Below are positions 34,701 through 43,656 of a DNA stretch of 64,000 nucleotides, in pieces; the first letter of the stretch is position 1, and every line of letters starts with the position of its first letter. The notes under the pieces were generated by a model. The model saw only the letters and a list, made by a program, of their open reading frames with translations, was not told the DNA's origin and made no database searches. The stretch comes from Alphaproteobacteria bacterium. GTDB lineage: Bacteria > Pseudomonadota > Alphaproteobacteria > CAAGCB01 > CAG-977. A program made the translations under genes and the position numbers. The DNA lies in NCBI GenBank assembly GCA_024413465.1, contig JAKSVU010000005.1:1-64000 (forward strand), in the 5' to 3' direction.

Positions 34701-37700
34701 AGAAATTGATATATTTGAAGCAATTGAAATATCACTTTGTAAAACCGTTGTTCCAGAACCAGAAATATCTTTAGTCAAATTTCCTGCTAAATTTAACGTT
34801 CCATTATTTGTCAACGTTCCACTGATAACCAAATTATTTGATGAAACGTTTAATATTGATCCCATGTCTATTGTTAAATTAGTTTGATTTAAATTTGCAT
34901 CAGAACTAAACGTCGTTGTTCCAGATTTGATTTCTGTTGATCCTGTTCCCGTAATGCCAGAAGAAAAACTATTTATTCCTGTTAAGTTTAATGTTCCTGC
35001 ATTTGAAATATCAATCGTATTATCTTCAAAAGTTATATTCTGAATAACCAATGTTCCATTATTTGTTAAAGCCGTTGAAAATCCTGTTACCACTCCATTT
35101 CCAACGATATGAAATTCATCACCACTTTTAACCGTAATTCCATTATTATCTTCTCCAACAAGAGATTTTTCGTTCATATTTAAAGTAAACTCATCATCTC
35201 TGTTCGTTTCTAAAGACGCAGTCACACTTTGATTTGCAGATAAATCAAAAATTAAAACCAATTTTCCTTTTTCAGTTCCAGTAATAAAATCTTCAAAAGT
35301 CAAATTTTCAATTGATCTGGAAATACTTAACACTCCAAAAGAATTCGTTGTAAATTTATACGTATATCCTGCAATTTCTTTATCATCTACATCAACGATA
35401 AAATTCAAATTCGATGAATCGCTCGCGGAAATAATAGTTAGTCCCGTATCTATTTGCGTAGGATTCAAAATACTAATATCCGTTAAAGTAATTGTCCCTG
35501 TTCCGCCTGATAAAGATAAGTAATCTGCATTTTTTGCTGTCAAATCTGCATCTATTTTTAGATTTCCTGTTCCTATCAAATTACCAATTGTTAAAACGTT
35601 ATTTGAAACACTGTTTTGCATATCAAGTGTTTTATTGTTCAAATCTAACGTTCCAGCAACAGTTGTTGCTGTTGTTACTTCAACGTTATCGCTTTGTAAA
35701 ACAGTCGTTCCTGTCCCTGCTATATTTTTTGTTAAATTATCTGCTAAATTTAAGGTAGCATTATTCGTCAATGTCCCCTTAAAATTCGATAAAGGAGAAT
35801 TTACTGTTCCACTTGCAATGACTGTAGTACCCTCGATTGTTTTTAATAATGATCCCCCTGTTAGGTTAACGCTTCCTGTATTCGTAGAAATATTTTGGAA
35901 CAAATTGTCGGCATCAACAGTTAAATTTGCAGATACTTTTAAGGTTCCATCTCCCTTTATCATTTGCGTTAATGTCCCATCATACCCAAAATCAATTATG
36001 CCATTATTTGAAACAGCATTTGTAATACTCAAATTTGCTGGATTAATTTTTAACGTTGCCCCACTGCTAACTGTCAAATTTCCCTGCTGCAAACCAGCTG
36101 TTGAACTAAAATTTGTCGTTCCGGAGCTGATAGTCATTAATCCTGTTCCTGTAACCCCAGAAGCAAAACTGTTTGTTCCTGCTAAATTTACGGTACCAGC
36201 ATTGGCAATATCATCCTCATTATTTGAAAAAACAACGTCTTGTAAATTAAGTGTATCGCCTGTTTTAATATTCGCAAAAGTCGTATAATATTGAACAGTT
36301 AAACTATTTACCGTCAAAGTTTGATTTTTACTATCGGTTACAACCCCTGCTAGTCTCGTTGAACCATTTTCTGCTAAACCACTTAACGTGTGATTATTTC
36401 CGTTAATTGTAAAAGTTCTGTTTGCACCTGCTAAAGTTCCCAATGCCTCTTTTGGTTGCAAATCTCCTGTCATTGAAAAACTTGCCTTTGAAGAATCAGC
36501 TATCAATTCCGGCAAGGTATATACTCTTTCAGCTTGCTTAACGTTCAAACTAAAATAACCACTACTTGCTGTCGTACTGACAGGAGTAATTGTATATTCG
36601 TAATTTTCAGTATTTACGGTAAGAGGATTTGTATCCAGCGTAAAATTTCCTAATATCCCTGAAGAAGCCTCTATAAAACGTATTCCCGTTGCATTTCCTC
36701 CATCAGCCAGTATCTTAATATCGCTGATTTTTATAGTAATTGCTGATGCAGCATTCGTAATACTTAAAATATCACTTTTCTTTGTATTCAAATTTAGGTC
36801 AAAAGCATAATTTAGGGTTGTTCCACTTTCGGCCAATAAATCTGTCATACTTAATGTACCAATTTTACTGTCTTGTGTACTTAATATGGCTTGATTTGAA
36901 ATGTTAGTTTTAATGGATTTGATCGTTGATGTCGCCGCATCATCTTGTAAATGAAGTGTTCCGTAATTTAAATCTATTTCTGTAGCAGTTGGTAAAACTT
37001 GCGTTAATAAAATCGTTCCTGTATTCGTTGAATTTTTATTTATTTCTAATCCTATTTTTACATAACCTTCTGAAACAATTTTATCTTTTATTGTTAAAGT
37101 TTTTTCATTATTTGCATTTAGTATCAATGGTGAATCATATTGTATATAAATACCACTATTTACACCCGTTGACATATTATCAAACAAAACATCTTTTTGA
37201 TCAGCATATATGGTTGTTGTCCAACCATGAACTAAGTTTGCAATAGCAGCTCCATCATAAGCAAAATTATCAACAAATGAAGTATCTGTTATTTTTAAAT
37301 CGCCAAGAGCCGTAGTTTCTAAATAGATAGCCCCACCTCGAGCTTTGTCTTTTACACCTTCATTTGAAATGTTAATCGTATTTTTAGAAAAATAGGAATT
37401 ACTAATGACAAAACTTTTACTTTCTGCAGTATAAATTGAAATAGCCCCACCTCGAGCCTCTGCATCAATTGATGAAATACTATTTCCAATAAAACTCGTA
37501 TTTGTAATAGAAAGTGCATTACCTGTATGATAAATTGCTCCTCCTTGAACTGTAACAGCTGAAGAACTAGAAGCTTTATTGTTCGAAAAGATAGAATCTG
37601 TAATACTTATCAATTGTGCATCTGTAGAACTAGTTGGTTTATATGTATTATAAATAGCTCCACCTTTGGCATCACCACCAGTAGATTCAATTTTATTATT

Positions 37701-38315
37701 CGCAAATATCCCTTTAATCTTTAAGGATTTATCACTTCCACTTACAGTTCCTTGATTGTATATTGCACCACCAAAAACACTTCCACTTGAAGAAACAGTA
37801 TTATCTATAAAATCACCTTGTATCGATGTAAAATATCCCAATCCTCCATTATAAATACCAGCCCCATCTCCCGTAGAAAAATTACTAATAAAATTTCCCT
37901 TGATAGTCTTTCCATTTCCAGACGACAAAATAATTGCTGCACCATCTGTATTATTCGTATTTCCAATAAAATTAGATGTTATATTCCCTGTTATCGATTT
38001 TGGCGTATTAACTTTCCCAATATAATCTACTCCGTTATCATCAGAAACGTCATATTTTGTTCCCAAAATAGTAACCGCCCCTGATGAATTAGGAGTTAAC
38101 GTATAATTATCTGTTGATAAATTTAATGAAATTGTAGCGTGTTTGATTTCACCATCAACAATATAGTTGATTATATTTCCATTAGAAGCATATCCTGACG
38201 TCTCTTCTATTAAAGTATAACTTTCACCGTATGGAGTAATTGCTTTCGCATAATGAGGTGATCCTATCATAAAAAGACCACTCAACCACACATATTTCAT
38301 TTTTGACTTCAACAT
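31772..38315 (-). pseudogene. giant autotransporter adhesin, frameshifted at the start of the barrel
   Basis: Two overlapping frames form one gene of about 2,180 codons. The long frame (32382-38315, 1977 aa) has a signal peptide (1-25, ending HYAKA). A parallel beta-helix passenger follows, first with polymorphic-type segments (GGAIYN repeats, 150-330) and then many repeats like NNGTLNLAGNLTKDI. The start of the autotransporter barrel (KGNVWAKGLL) ends abruptly at KMGIGYGYRYFC. The second frame (31772-32428) resumes with TDTDISAKQGK and runs to the classical C-terminal INAIYHF. The break is near 32400-32412 in a repeated GGATAC/ACGGAT context and is explained by a net change of one base gained or two lost. 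As written, the barrel is not made, so the protein could not be displayed. Confidence 0.85.
33931..33939 (-). other. G9 homopolymer in the autotransporter coding strand
   Basis: Nine consecutive C on the + strand (nine G in the coding sense) encode the Gly-Gly-Gly of STGGGITNSG. Long G tracts are rare in such AT-rich DNA and are classic slippage sites in phase-variable surface-protein genes. The present length keeps the passenger frame open. Confidence 0.6.
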
Positions 38316-38403
38316 AGGATATACCTTTTGAACAAAAAAATCTCAATCCTATGAAATCTACCATAAAATCACAACATTGTTGACTCTTATTTATCAAATA
38401 AAA

Positions 38404-38620
38404 GATGTAAATAAAATATGATATTTTTTATTTCCATTTTTACCTCGCCCTGCAGGGAGAGGACATCTTTTGTTAGCGAACTTTTTTAAGTGAACTTAAA
38501 AAAGATTGATGAGGGGGGCTTAACACAACAATTTCCAAAACATCTTGCCCCCTCATCGCGTTTTTTTATAGTCGCAAATAAATTTGCTTCTTAAAAATCG
38601 TGTTCTCCCTAAATGAAGAA
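38404..38620. repeat. dispersed intergenic repeat, copy 4
   Basis: Within the 352-base gap 38316-38667. A left flank GATGTAAATAAAATATG (38405-38421) is shared with copy 5. It is followed by TACCTCGCCCTGCAGGGAG (38441-38459), ACATCTTTTGTT, the inverted AAAAAAGATTGATGAGG, and a right module (38552-38610, CTCATCGCGTTTTTTTATAG and on) shared with copies 3 and 5. The leftmost 90 bases of the gap are the autotransporter upstream region, with no clear promoter assigned. Confidence 0.75.
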
Positions 38621-38667
38621 AAATTATTTAAGCAACAATCTATGTAATGGGCCTATTCCAAAAAATT

Positions 38668-39702
38668 TTATTTTTTAGGACACCATTTTTTTAAATCATC
38701 CATATTAAGTTTGTATGTTTTTTTATTTTTTTCTAATCTTTGAATATACAAATTTGCATTTTGCAAAACAGTTTCATTTAATATTTTGATGTAGGTAATA
38801 TCATCCTTTTCAAATTCTTTATCAGTTGCAATAATAATTTTATTTGCTTTTTCTGACTCAGGATAATATGCATATTCCAATAACTGACCTATAGCTCTTC
38901 TAATACAATATTTAGCTTCACTTCCTGTCTTTATTTCAAAAATAATTCTTTCATTACCTATCTTTAATTCTACATCAGATTTTCCACCTGATACTTGTTC
39001 TTTTTCACACTTTATTTGCTTATCATTTAAATTTAAATGGTTTTTTAATTCATTATACAAAACATTATTCAGTCTATTTTCCTGTTGGGTACGATAAATT
39101 TGTTCAACATGTTTAATTTTTAAATCTTCTTCAGATTTGCTATTATGTTTAGAATTTGTATTTTCAGAATCTTCTTCCACATCCTCTACTTCTTCAATTT
39201 CAAAGATTTTTAAATTTTTGGATTTTAATTCCAAAATATTATTCAAAAGAGATTTAAATTTTTCCAAAGCTTCATCATGAAGCAAATCTTTGTCTTTTAC
39301 CGTTTTTATTGCACTACAAACATAGCATTTTTCTGCTGTACCAAAAGTAAATTTTAACCCTAAATATTCGGCGTATCTTCCTTTTTTCTCTCCTTTTAAT
39401 TCATCATACATAAAATTTCTTAACAGATCTTCTTGTTCCTCACGATTGTTAGCCGTAAATTGAATTCCAAAACCAACTTCATATGTATCATAACTATTTT
39501 TATCGCGATCAAAATCAGATGGAGAAATAAAAGCATAAAACGCTTTTTCTTTATCAAAATCAGCTTCCAATATTTTTAGATACTTTCTACTTTCATTCAA
39601 ATAATTTTCGAATGTAATTTGCGAATATTCTTTAACCAATTCACATTTAATTTTTTCAAATTTATTGTAGGTTTCTTTAGGTGAGCTAGTTGCTTTTTTC
39701 AT
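38668..39702 (-). CDS. hypothetical protein with C-terminal PD-(D/E)XK nuclease-like domain
   Basis: A 344-residue soluble protein. The N-terminal half is charged and of unknown fold; an acidic linker (EIEEVEDVEEDSENTNSK) is near residue 175. The C-terminal part, from about residue 235, reads GKSDVELKIGNERIIFEIKT, then GQLLEYAYYP and NKIIIATDKEF. The spacing Asp...Glu-x-Lys followed by a Gln-Leu-Leu-Glu-Tyr helix is that of PD-(D/E)XK nucleases of the restriction-like type. The start at 39702 has AGGAGAAAG just upstream; an in-frame ATG at 39768 has none. It is flanked by repeat copy 4 and the Cys/Leu repeat paralogues, in an accessory block. A defence or DNA-processing role is inferred. Confidence 0.65.
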   Translation of the reverse strand: MKKATSSPKETYNKFEKIKCELVKEYSQITFENYLNESRKYLKILEADFDKEKAFYAFISPSDFDRDKNSYDTYEVGFGIQFTANNREEQEDLLRNFMYDELKGEKKGRYAEYLGLKFTFGTAEKCYVCSAIKTVKDKDLLHDEALEKFKSLLNNILELKSKNLKIFEIEEVEDVEEDSENTNSKHNSKSEEDLKIKHVEQIYRTQQENRLNNVLYNELKNHLNLNDKQIKCEKEQVSGGKSDVELKIGNERIIFEIKTGSEAKYCIRRAIGQLLEYAYYPESEKANKIIIATDKEFEKDDITYIKILNETVLQNANLYIQRLEKNKKTYKLNMDDLKKWCPKK

Positions 39703-39858
39703 TTTTCTTTCTCCTATTGTTTTTATATTACACGCTTGAATTTTACTATAAATTACTATGCTTTTCAAAAGTTTTTTCCAAAAATGATAGTCTAATACAT
39801 CATCAAAGTACTTTAAAGTAACTTTTTCATTTTTTTGTATGTATAATACAAATTGTTT

Positions 39859-40494
39859 TTACAAATCATCTAACAATTTTTCACCTATCGTCTTTAAACG
39901 AACTGTAATTGAAATTTCATCTTCATTGATAACCTCATAAAAAGATTGTTCCTTTATCATTTGTCTTACACATTGTGTCGGAAACAAAAATTCTAATGTC
40001 TTTTCAAATTTTTCCGAAAATTTAGCAATTTTAGGACAACACCGAATCATTATATTTTGACATTGTGAAGGAAAATCTGAAATATCAACTAAAAGTGGAT
40101 TATCTGAACAATCAAATGTCCCTTCTACTTTTTCTGGACATCCCTCTAAATTTGTGAGCTGATTGTCAGAACAATCAAAATTTCCTTTTATCTCTTTTGG
40201 ACAACCTTTTAAACTCGTTAATTGATTTTCAGAACAAGTAAAGTAACCTTCTACTTTTTCTGGGCAACCTTCTAAATTTGTTAATTGATTTTCAGAACAA
40301 TCAAAAGCTCCCTTTATTTTTTTAGGACAACCTTTTAAATTGATTAATTTATTACAATTACACTCAAAAGCTCCGTTTATTTCCTTTGGACAACCTTCCA
40401 AACTGGTTAATCTTTTTCCTGAACAATCAAAATATCCATCATAATATTTGAGATTTGTAATTTTTCCTTTTTTTACATTAAATGAGCAACTCAT
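39859..40494 (-). CDS. Cys/Leu 21-residue repeat protein A (5 units)
   Basis: A 211-residue protein built of 21-residue repeats with the pattern FDCSxNQLTSLEGCPKEIK, resembling short leucine-rich repeats. Five full units lie at about residues 22-125, then a capping unit (DNPLLVDISDFPSQC) and a C-terminal globular segment ending ITVRLKTIGEKLLDDL. The N-terminus (MSCSFNVKKGKITNLKYYDG) has the same plan as its two neighbours. GGGAGG precedes the ATG by seven bases. It is the third and shortest of three tandem paralogues. There is no signal peptide; the regular Cys at repeat position 3 and near position 15 suggests a reduced cytoplasmic solenoid. A binding or recognition role is inferred. Confidence 0.8.
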   Translation of the reverse strand: MSCSFNVKKGKITNLKYYDGYFDCSGKRLTSLEGCPKEINGAFECNCNKLINLKGCPKKIKGAFDCSENQLTNLEGCPEKVEGYFTCSENQLTSLKGCPKEIKGNFDCSDNQLTNLEGCPEKVEGTFDCSDNPLLVDISDFPSQCQNIMIRCCPKIAKFSEKFEKTLEFLFPTQCVRQMIKEQSFYEVINEDEISITVRLKTIGEKLLDDL

Positions 40495-40515
40495 AGCAAT
40501 CCTCCCAAATTGTTT

Positions 40516-41340
40516 TTACAAATCATCTAGCAATTTTTCACCTATCGTCTTTAGGCGAACTGTAATTGAAAATTTATCTTCATTGACAACTTCATAAAAA
40601 GGGTGCTTTTTTATCCTTCGTCTTACCAATTTTGTCGGGAAGCAAAATTTCAAAGTATTATCTATTTGCTTTGGAAATTTTGTAATTTTAGGACAATCCT
40701 CAATCTCTATTTTTTGACAATTTGAAGGTAGATCTGAAATATCAACCAATAAAGAATTGTTTGCACAATCAAAATACTCATCTATCTTTTCTGGACAACC
40801 TTCTAAACTTGTCAGTTGATTATGAGAACAATCAAAAGCTCCTTTTATTTCCTTTGGACATCCTTCTAAACTTGTTAGTTGATTCTGAGAACAGTCAAAT
40901 TCCCCATCTACTTTTTCTGGACATCCCTCTAAATTTGTGAGATAATTTTCCCAACAACTGAAATCACCTTTTACTTCTTTCGGACATCCTTTTAAACTCG
41001 TTAATTGATTATCAGAACAATTAAAATAACCTTCTACTTTTTCTGGACAACCTTCTAAATTCGTCAATTGATTTCCAAAACAATCAAAAGCTCCTTTTAT
41101 TTCCTTTGGACATCCTTCTAAACTTGTCAATTGATTATCAGAACAATTAAATCGCCCCTCTACTTTTTTTGGACATCCTTTTAAACTCGTCAATTGATTT
41201 TTAGAACAATTAAAATAACCTTCTACTTTTTCTGGACAACCTTCTAAACTTGTTAATTGATCATCAAAACAATAAAAATTTCCTCCATCATATTTGAGGT
41301 TTATAATCTTTCCATCTTTGACTTCAAATGAATAACTCAT
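40516..41340 (-). CDS. Cys/Leu 21-residue repeat protein B (8 units)
   Basis: A 274-residue paralogue of the genes on both sides, with eight full 21-residue units before the cap NNSLLVDISDLPSNCQ and the same C-terminal segment (FYEVVNEDKFSITVRLKTIG). The ATG at 41340 (MSYSFEVKDGKIINLKY) is chosen by alignment with the neighbours and a GGGA site nine bases upstream; a TTG 15 bases earlier is less likely. The gap to gene A is 21 bases and to gene C 20 bases, so the three are one transcript. The size difference between B and A is almost exactly three repeat units. Confidence 0.8.
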   Translation of the reverse strand: MSYSFEVKDGKIINLKYDGGNFYCFDDQLTSLEGCPEKVEGYFNCSKNQLTSLKGCPKKVEGRFNCSDNQLTSLEGCPKEIKGAFDCFGNQLTNLEGCPEKVEGYFNCSDNQLTSLKGCPKEVKGDFSCWENYLTNLEGCPEKVDGEFDCSQNQLTSLEGCPKEIKGAFDCSHNQLTSLEGCPEKIDEYFDCANNSLLVDISDLPSNCQKIEIEDCPKITKFPKQIDNTLKFCFPTKLVRRRIKKHPFYEVVNEDKFSITVRLKTIGEKLLDDL

Positions 41341-41360
41341 AACAATATTTCCCAATTATT

Positions 41361-42563
41361 TTACAAATCATCTAACAATTTCTTACCTATCGTCTTTTGA
41401 CGAACTGTAATTGAAAATTCATCTTCATTGACAACCTCATAAAAAGATTGTTCTTTTATCCGTTGTCTTACACATTGTGTCGGATGTATAAAATTCAAAG
41501 TATTATCTATTTGACATGGAAATTTAGTAATTTTATGACAATTCTCAATGTCTATTTCTTGACAATTTGAAGGTATATCTGAAATATCAACCAATAAGGT
41601 ATTACCAGAACAACTAAAATTACCTTTTATCTCTTTTGGACAACCTTTTAAACTAGTCAGTCGATTATACGAACAAGAAAAATTACCGATTACTTTTTCT
41701 GGGCAACCTTCTAAATTTGTCAATTGATTTCCAGAACAATCAAAAGCTTCTTTTATTTCTTTTGGACATCCTTCTAAGCTTGTGAGTTGATTTCCATAAC
41801 AATAAAAAAAGCCTTTTATCTCTTTTGGACAACCTTTTAAACTTGTCAATCGATTATACGAACAAGTAAAATTTCCGATTACTTTTTCTGAGCAACCTTT
41901 TAAATTCGTCAATTGATTTCCAGAACAATCAAAAGCTCCGTTTATTTCCTTTGGACATCCTTCTAAACTCGTCAATTGATTATCAGAACAATTAAATCGC
42001 CCCTCTACTTTTTTTGGACATCCTTCTAAGCTTGTGAGTTGATTTCCATAACAATAAAAAGAGCTTTTTATCTCTTTAGGACAACATTCCAAACTTATTA
42101 ATTGATTATGAGAACAATTAAAATCTCCTTCTATTTTTCCAGGGCATCCATCCAAACTTGCTAGTTGATTACAAGAACAATCAAAATCTCCTTCTACTTT
42201 TTTTGGACATCCCTCTAAATTTGTGAGTTGATTTCTAGAACAATCAAAAGCTCCCTTTATTTCCTTTGGACATTCTTCTAAACTCGTCAATTGATTACCA
42301 GAACAATCAAATTTTCCATCTACTTTTTTTGGACATCCCTCTAAATTTGTGAGTCGATTTTCAGAACAATCAAAATCTCCCATTGTCTCTTTGGGACAAT
42401 TTTCTAAACTTGTCAATTGATTGACAGAACAATTAAAATTCCCATCTACTTTTTTCGGGCATCCATCCAAACTAGTCATTTTATTGCGAGAACAATCAAA
42501 ATCACCTCCACCATATTTGAGATTGATAATCTTTCTATCTTTGACATCAAATGAACTTTTCAC
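41361..42563 (-). CDS. Cys/Leu 21-residue repeat protein C (14 units)
   Basis: A 400-residue protein, the first gene of the tandem set, with fourteen full repeat units and the shared cap (NTLLVDISDIPSNCQE) and C-terminal segment (here ITVRQKTIGKKLLDDL). The start is GTG (MKSSFDVKDRKIINLKY), with AGGAGA seven bases upstream; the overlapping ATG at -2 runs into TGA. Alternating LTSLEGCPKEIK and LTNLEGCPEKV units suggest that a two-unit (42-residue, 126-bp) block has been the unit of duplication. DNA-level similarity between units is high, so length change by recombination is likely. Confidence 0.8.
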   Translation of the reverse strand: MKSSFDVKDRKIINLKYGGGDFDCSRNKMTSLDGCPKKVDGNFNCSVNQLTSLENCPKETMGDFDCSENRLTNLEGCPKKVDGKFDCSGNQLTSLEECPKEIKGAFDCSRNQLTNLEGCPKKVEGDFDCSCNQLASLDGCPGKIEGDFNCSHNQLISLECCPKEIKSSFYCYGNQLTSLEGCPKKVEGRFNCSDNQLTSLEGCPKEINGAFDCSGNQLTNLKGCSEKVIGNFTCSYNRLTSLKGCPKEIKGFFYCYGNQLTSLEGCPKEIKEAFDCSGNQLTNLEGCPEKVIGNFSCSYNRLTSLKGCPKEIKGNFSCSGNTLLVDISDIPSNCQEIDIENCHKITKFPCQIDNTLNFIHPTQCVRQRIKEQSFYEVVNEDEFSITVRQKTIGKKLLDDL

Positions 42564-42764
42564 ATCTAATCTCCTAAATTGTTTTTACGTAAAAAACTTT
42601 TTCATATAATCTATCAATATCATCTCAAACAGACAAAATGAGTCATACAAATTCCATTTAATACGCTATAATTTTATCAAGAGTTTTTCATTGGAAAAAA
42701 GCCATAAAAAAAGACAATTAAGTTCATTAGAACAATAAAATTGATTAAATAGATCAAAATACTT

Positions 42765-42930
42765 TATAAAAATAAACCCTTGCTACAAAGCAAGGGCTTA
42801 TTTTATTGAAATCCGAGAAATTAGGAGCATAAAATAAAAATGACAAAGACCTCTCTCCCAAGCATTCCCCGTTTTGACCTCTCAATTAGCCACGAAAGGA
42901 TAAGGTCTTTTTGATAACTATAAATAAACA
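42765..42930 (-). ncRNA. candidate noncoding RNA in the 511-base gap 42564-43074
   Basis: Most of this gap has no gene. On the - strand, AAAAAGACC (42911-42903) pairs with GGTCTTTG (42851-42844) around a structured interior with a possible inner stem CCTTTC/GAGAGG. It is followed about 40 bases on by a good terminator (42771-42802). TTGTCT (42949-42944) and an AT-rich hexamer further on could form a promoter. An alternative is a + strand transcript ending at AAGGTCTTTTTG. A 24-codon + frame at 42840 lacks a well-placed ribosome binding site. I recognise no known RNA family (not SRP, tmRNA, RNase P or an obvious 6S RNA). Confidence 0.3.
42771..42802. terminator. bidirectional terminator
   Basis: CCCTTGC (42777-42783) pairs with GCAAGGG (42790-42796), extended by AATAA/TTATT. 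The - strand side runs into GGGTTTATTTTTATAAAG. It separates the repeat-protein genes from the small RNA and peptide region. Confidence 0.65.
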
Positions 42931-43074
42931 TAACATCCCTTATAGACAAAGCGTGTCATATTTTTTTAATTATCTCAAAAATAAATTAAGAAAAATTAAT
43001 GGCTCTAGTGGTATTTAGCCTCTCACAACTGTCAAAGATGGGAATTTTACAACTAATTCAAAATAAATTTATTC

Positions 43075-43206
43075 TCAATCTACATAACTTCCAGGAACAG
43101 GACAAATATTTTTGCCATCATTATAATTTCCAATACAATAAGGATCACACGCTTGTAGAGCAAGGGAAGAAAGAACTAAAGCTAAAGCAAGAATTAATTT
43201 TTTCAT
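43075..43206 (-). CDS. tiny lipoprotein, 43 aa
   Basis: A small protein starting MKKLILALALVLSSLALQAC, a complete lipoprotein signal with a lipobox ending at Cys20, followed by only 23 residues containing two more Cys (YCIGNY, ICPVPG). GGGGAGA lies seven bases before this ATG, so I reject the longer in-frame start. The mature part is too short for an enzyme; entericidin-like or lysis-protein-like small lipoproteins have this shape, but no family is recognised. It is divergent from the RiPP-like peptide genes 160 bases away, and as a membrane-active or immunity-type partner of those peptides it would fit, by position only. Confidence 0.6.
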   Translation of the reverse strand: MKKLILALALVLSSLALQACDPYCIGNYNDGKNICPVPGSYVD

Positions 43207-43367
43207 GACACATCTCCCCATATAATCATTACATTTATAAAACGAATAAAAAAGCAAATGGTTACAAAAAAAATAAAAAAAATTTCTAACTTTATAAATT
43301 TTTTGTAACTATTTTTCATTTTATCCGTTTCACTAATTAGAAGGAACACCTTTTTAGGAGAACAAAC

Positions 43368-43631
43368 ATGGAAAAAGAAAATAAATTAGTTAACGAACAA
43401 GAAGCTAAAGAAAACGAAATCGTTGAATTAAAAGATGATGATTTATCTACAATTACTGCTGGTTCAGGGAATCAGGTTTTAGATTCACACAAAAATGAGG
43501 TACTCAAAAACAAAAATGATGTTAGACGAAGCAACACTTGCGTTTTAGATTCACACAAAAATGAGGTACTCAAAAACTTACTTTTATCTTCTATTTTCTT
43601 TCAGTACCGTTTTAGATTCACACAAAAATGA
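43368..43631 (+). CDS. RiPP/bacteriocin-like leader peptide gene interrupted by a CRISPR-like array
   Basis: Residues 1-34 (MEKENKLVNEQEAKENEIVE, then LKDDDLSTITAGSG) form a leader like those of double-glycine or Ala-Gly cleaved peptides: acidic, with the conserved ELxxxxLSxITAGS ending. The paralogous gene 289 bases downstream has the same leader and a different core. From residue 37 on, the frame runs into 36-base repeats (encoding VLDSHKNEVLKN twice), and after the second spacer, of 31 rather than 30 bases, it goes out of repeat phase and stops. The original core therefore appears to be replaced or displaced. TTAGGAG precedes the ATG. The translated product beyond the leader is probably not selected as protein. 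Confidence 0.5.
   Translation: MEKENKLVNEQEAKENEIVELKDDDLSTITAGSGNQVLDSHKNEVLKNKNDVRRSNTCVLDSHKNEVLKNLLLSSIFFQYRFRFTQK
43476..43631. CRISPR. short orphan CRISPR-like array (2 full repeats and a degenerate third)
   Basis: Two identical 36-base repeats at 43476-43511 and 43542-43577 (beginning GTTTTAGATTC, ending GTACTCAAAAAC) are followed by a third copy at 43609-43631 identical for its first 23 bases and then degenerate. Spacers are 43512-43541 (30 bases) and 43578-43608 (31 bases). The repeat length, GTTTTAGA start, AAAAC end and spacer length match type II arrays, and terminal-repeat decay places the trailer on the right. No cas gene or obvious tracrRNA anti-repeat was seen in the window. 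A chance tandem coding repeat is less likely because the spacing breaks the reading frame. Confidence 0.7.
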
Positions 43632-43656
43632 ATAAATTTAAAATTGGAGAATATCC

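Noticed and set aside
35635-36288. 217-codon + frame rich in Val, Pro and Phe
   Set aside because: It is the antisense of autotransporter repeats; several other such frames across 33-38 kb arise the same way.
42840-42912. tracrRNA for the CRISPR-like array
   Set aside because: By eye I found no stretch complementary to the 36-base repeat beyond a few bases; an alignment search would decide.
42840-42914. 24-codon + frame starting MTKTSLPSIP
   Set aside because: It fits inside a hairpin-bounded element and the AGGAG upstream is too far from its ATG.
43476-43577. VLDSHKNEVLKN repeated twice as a peptide tandem repeat
   Set aside because: The next unit is out of frame because the second spacer is 31 bases, so the DNA repeat, not the peptide, appears conserved.
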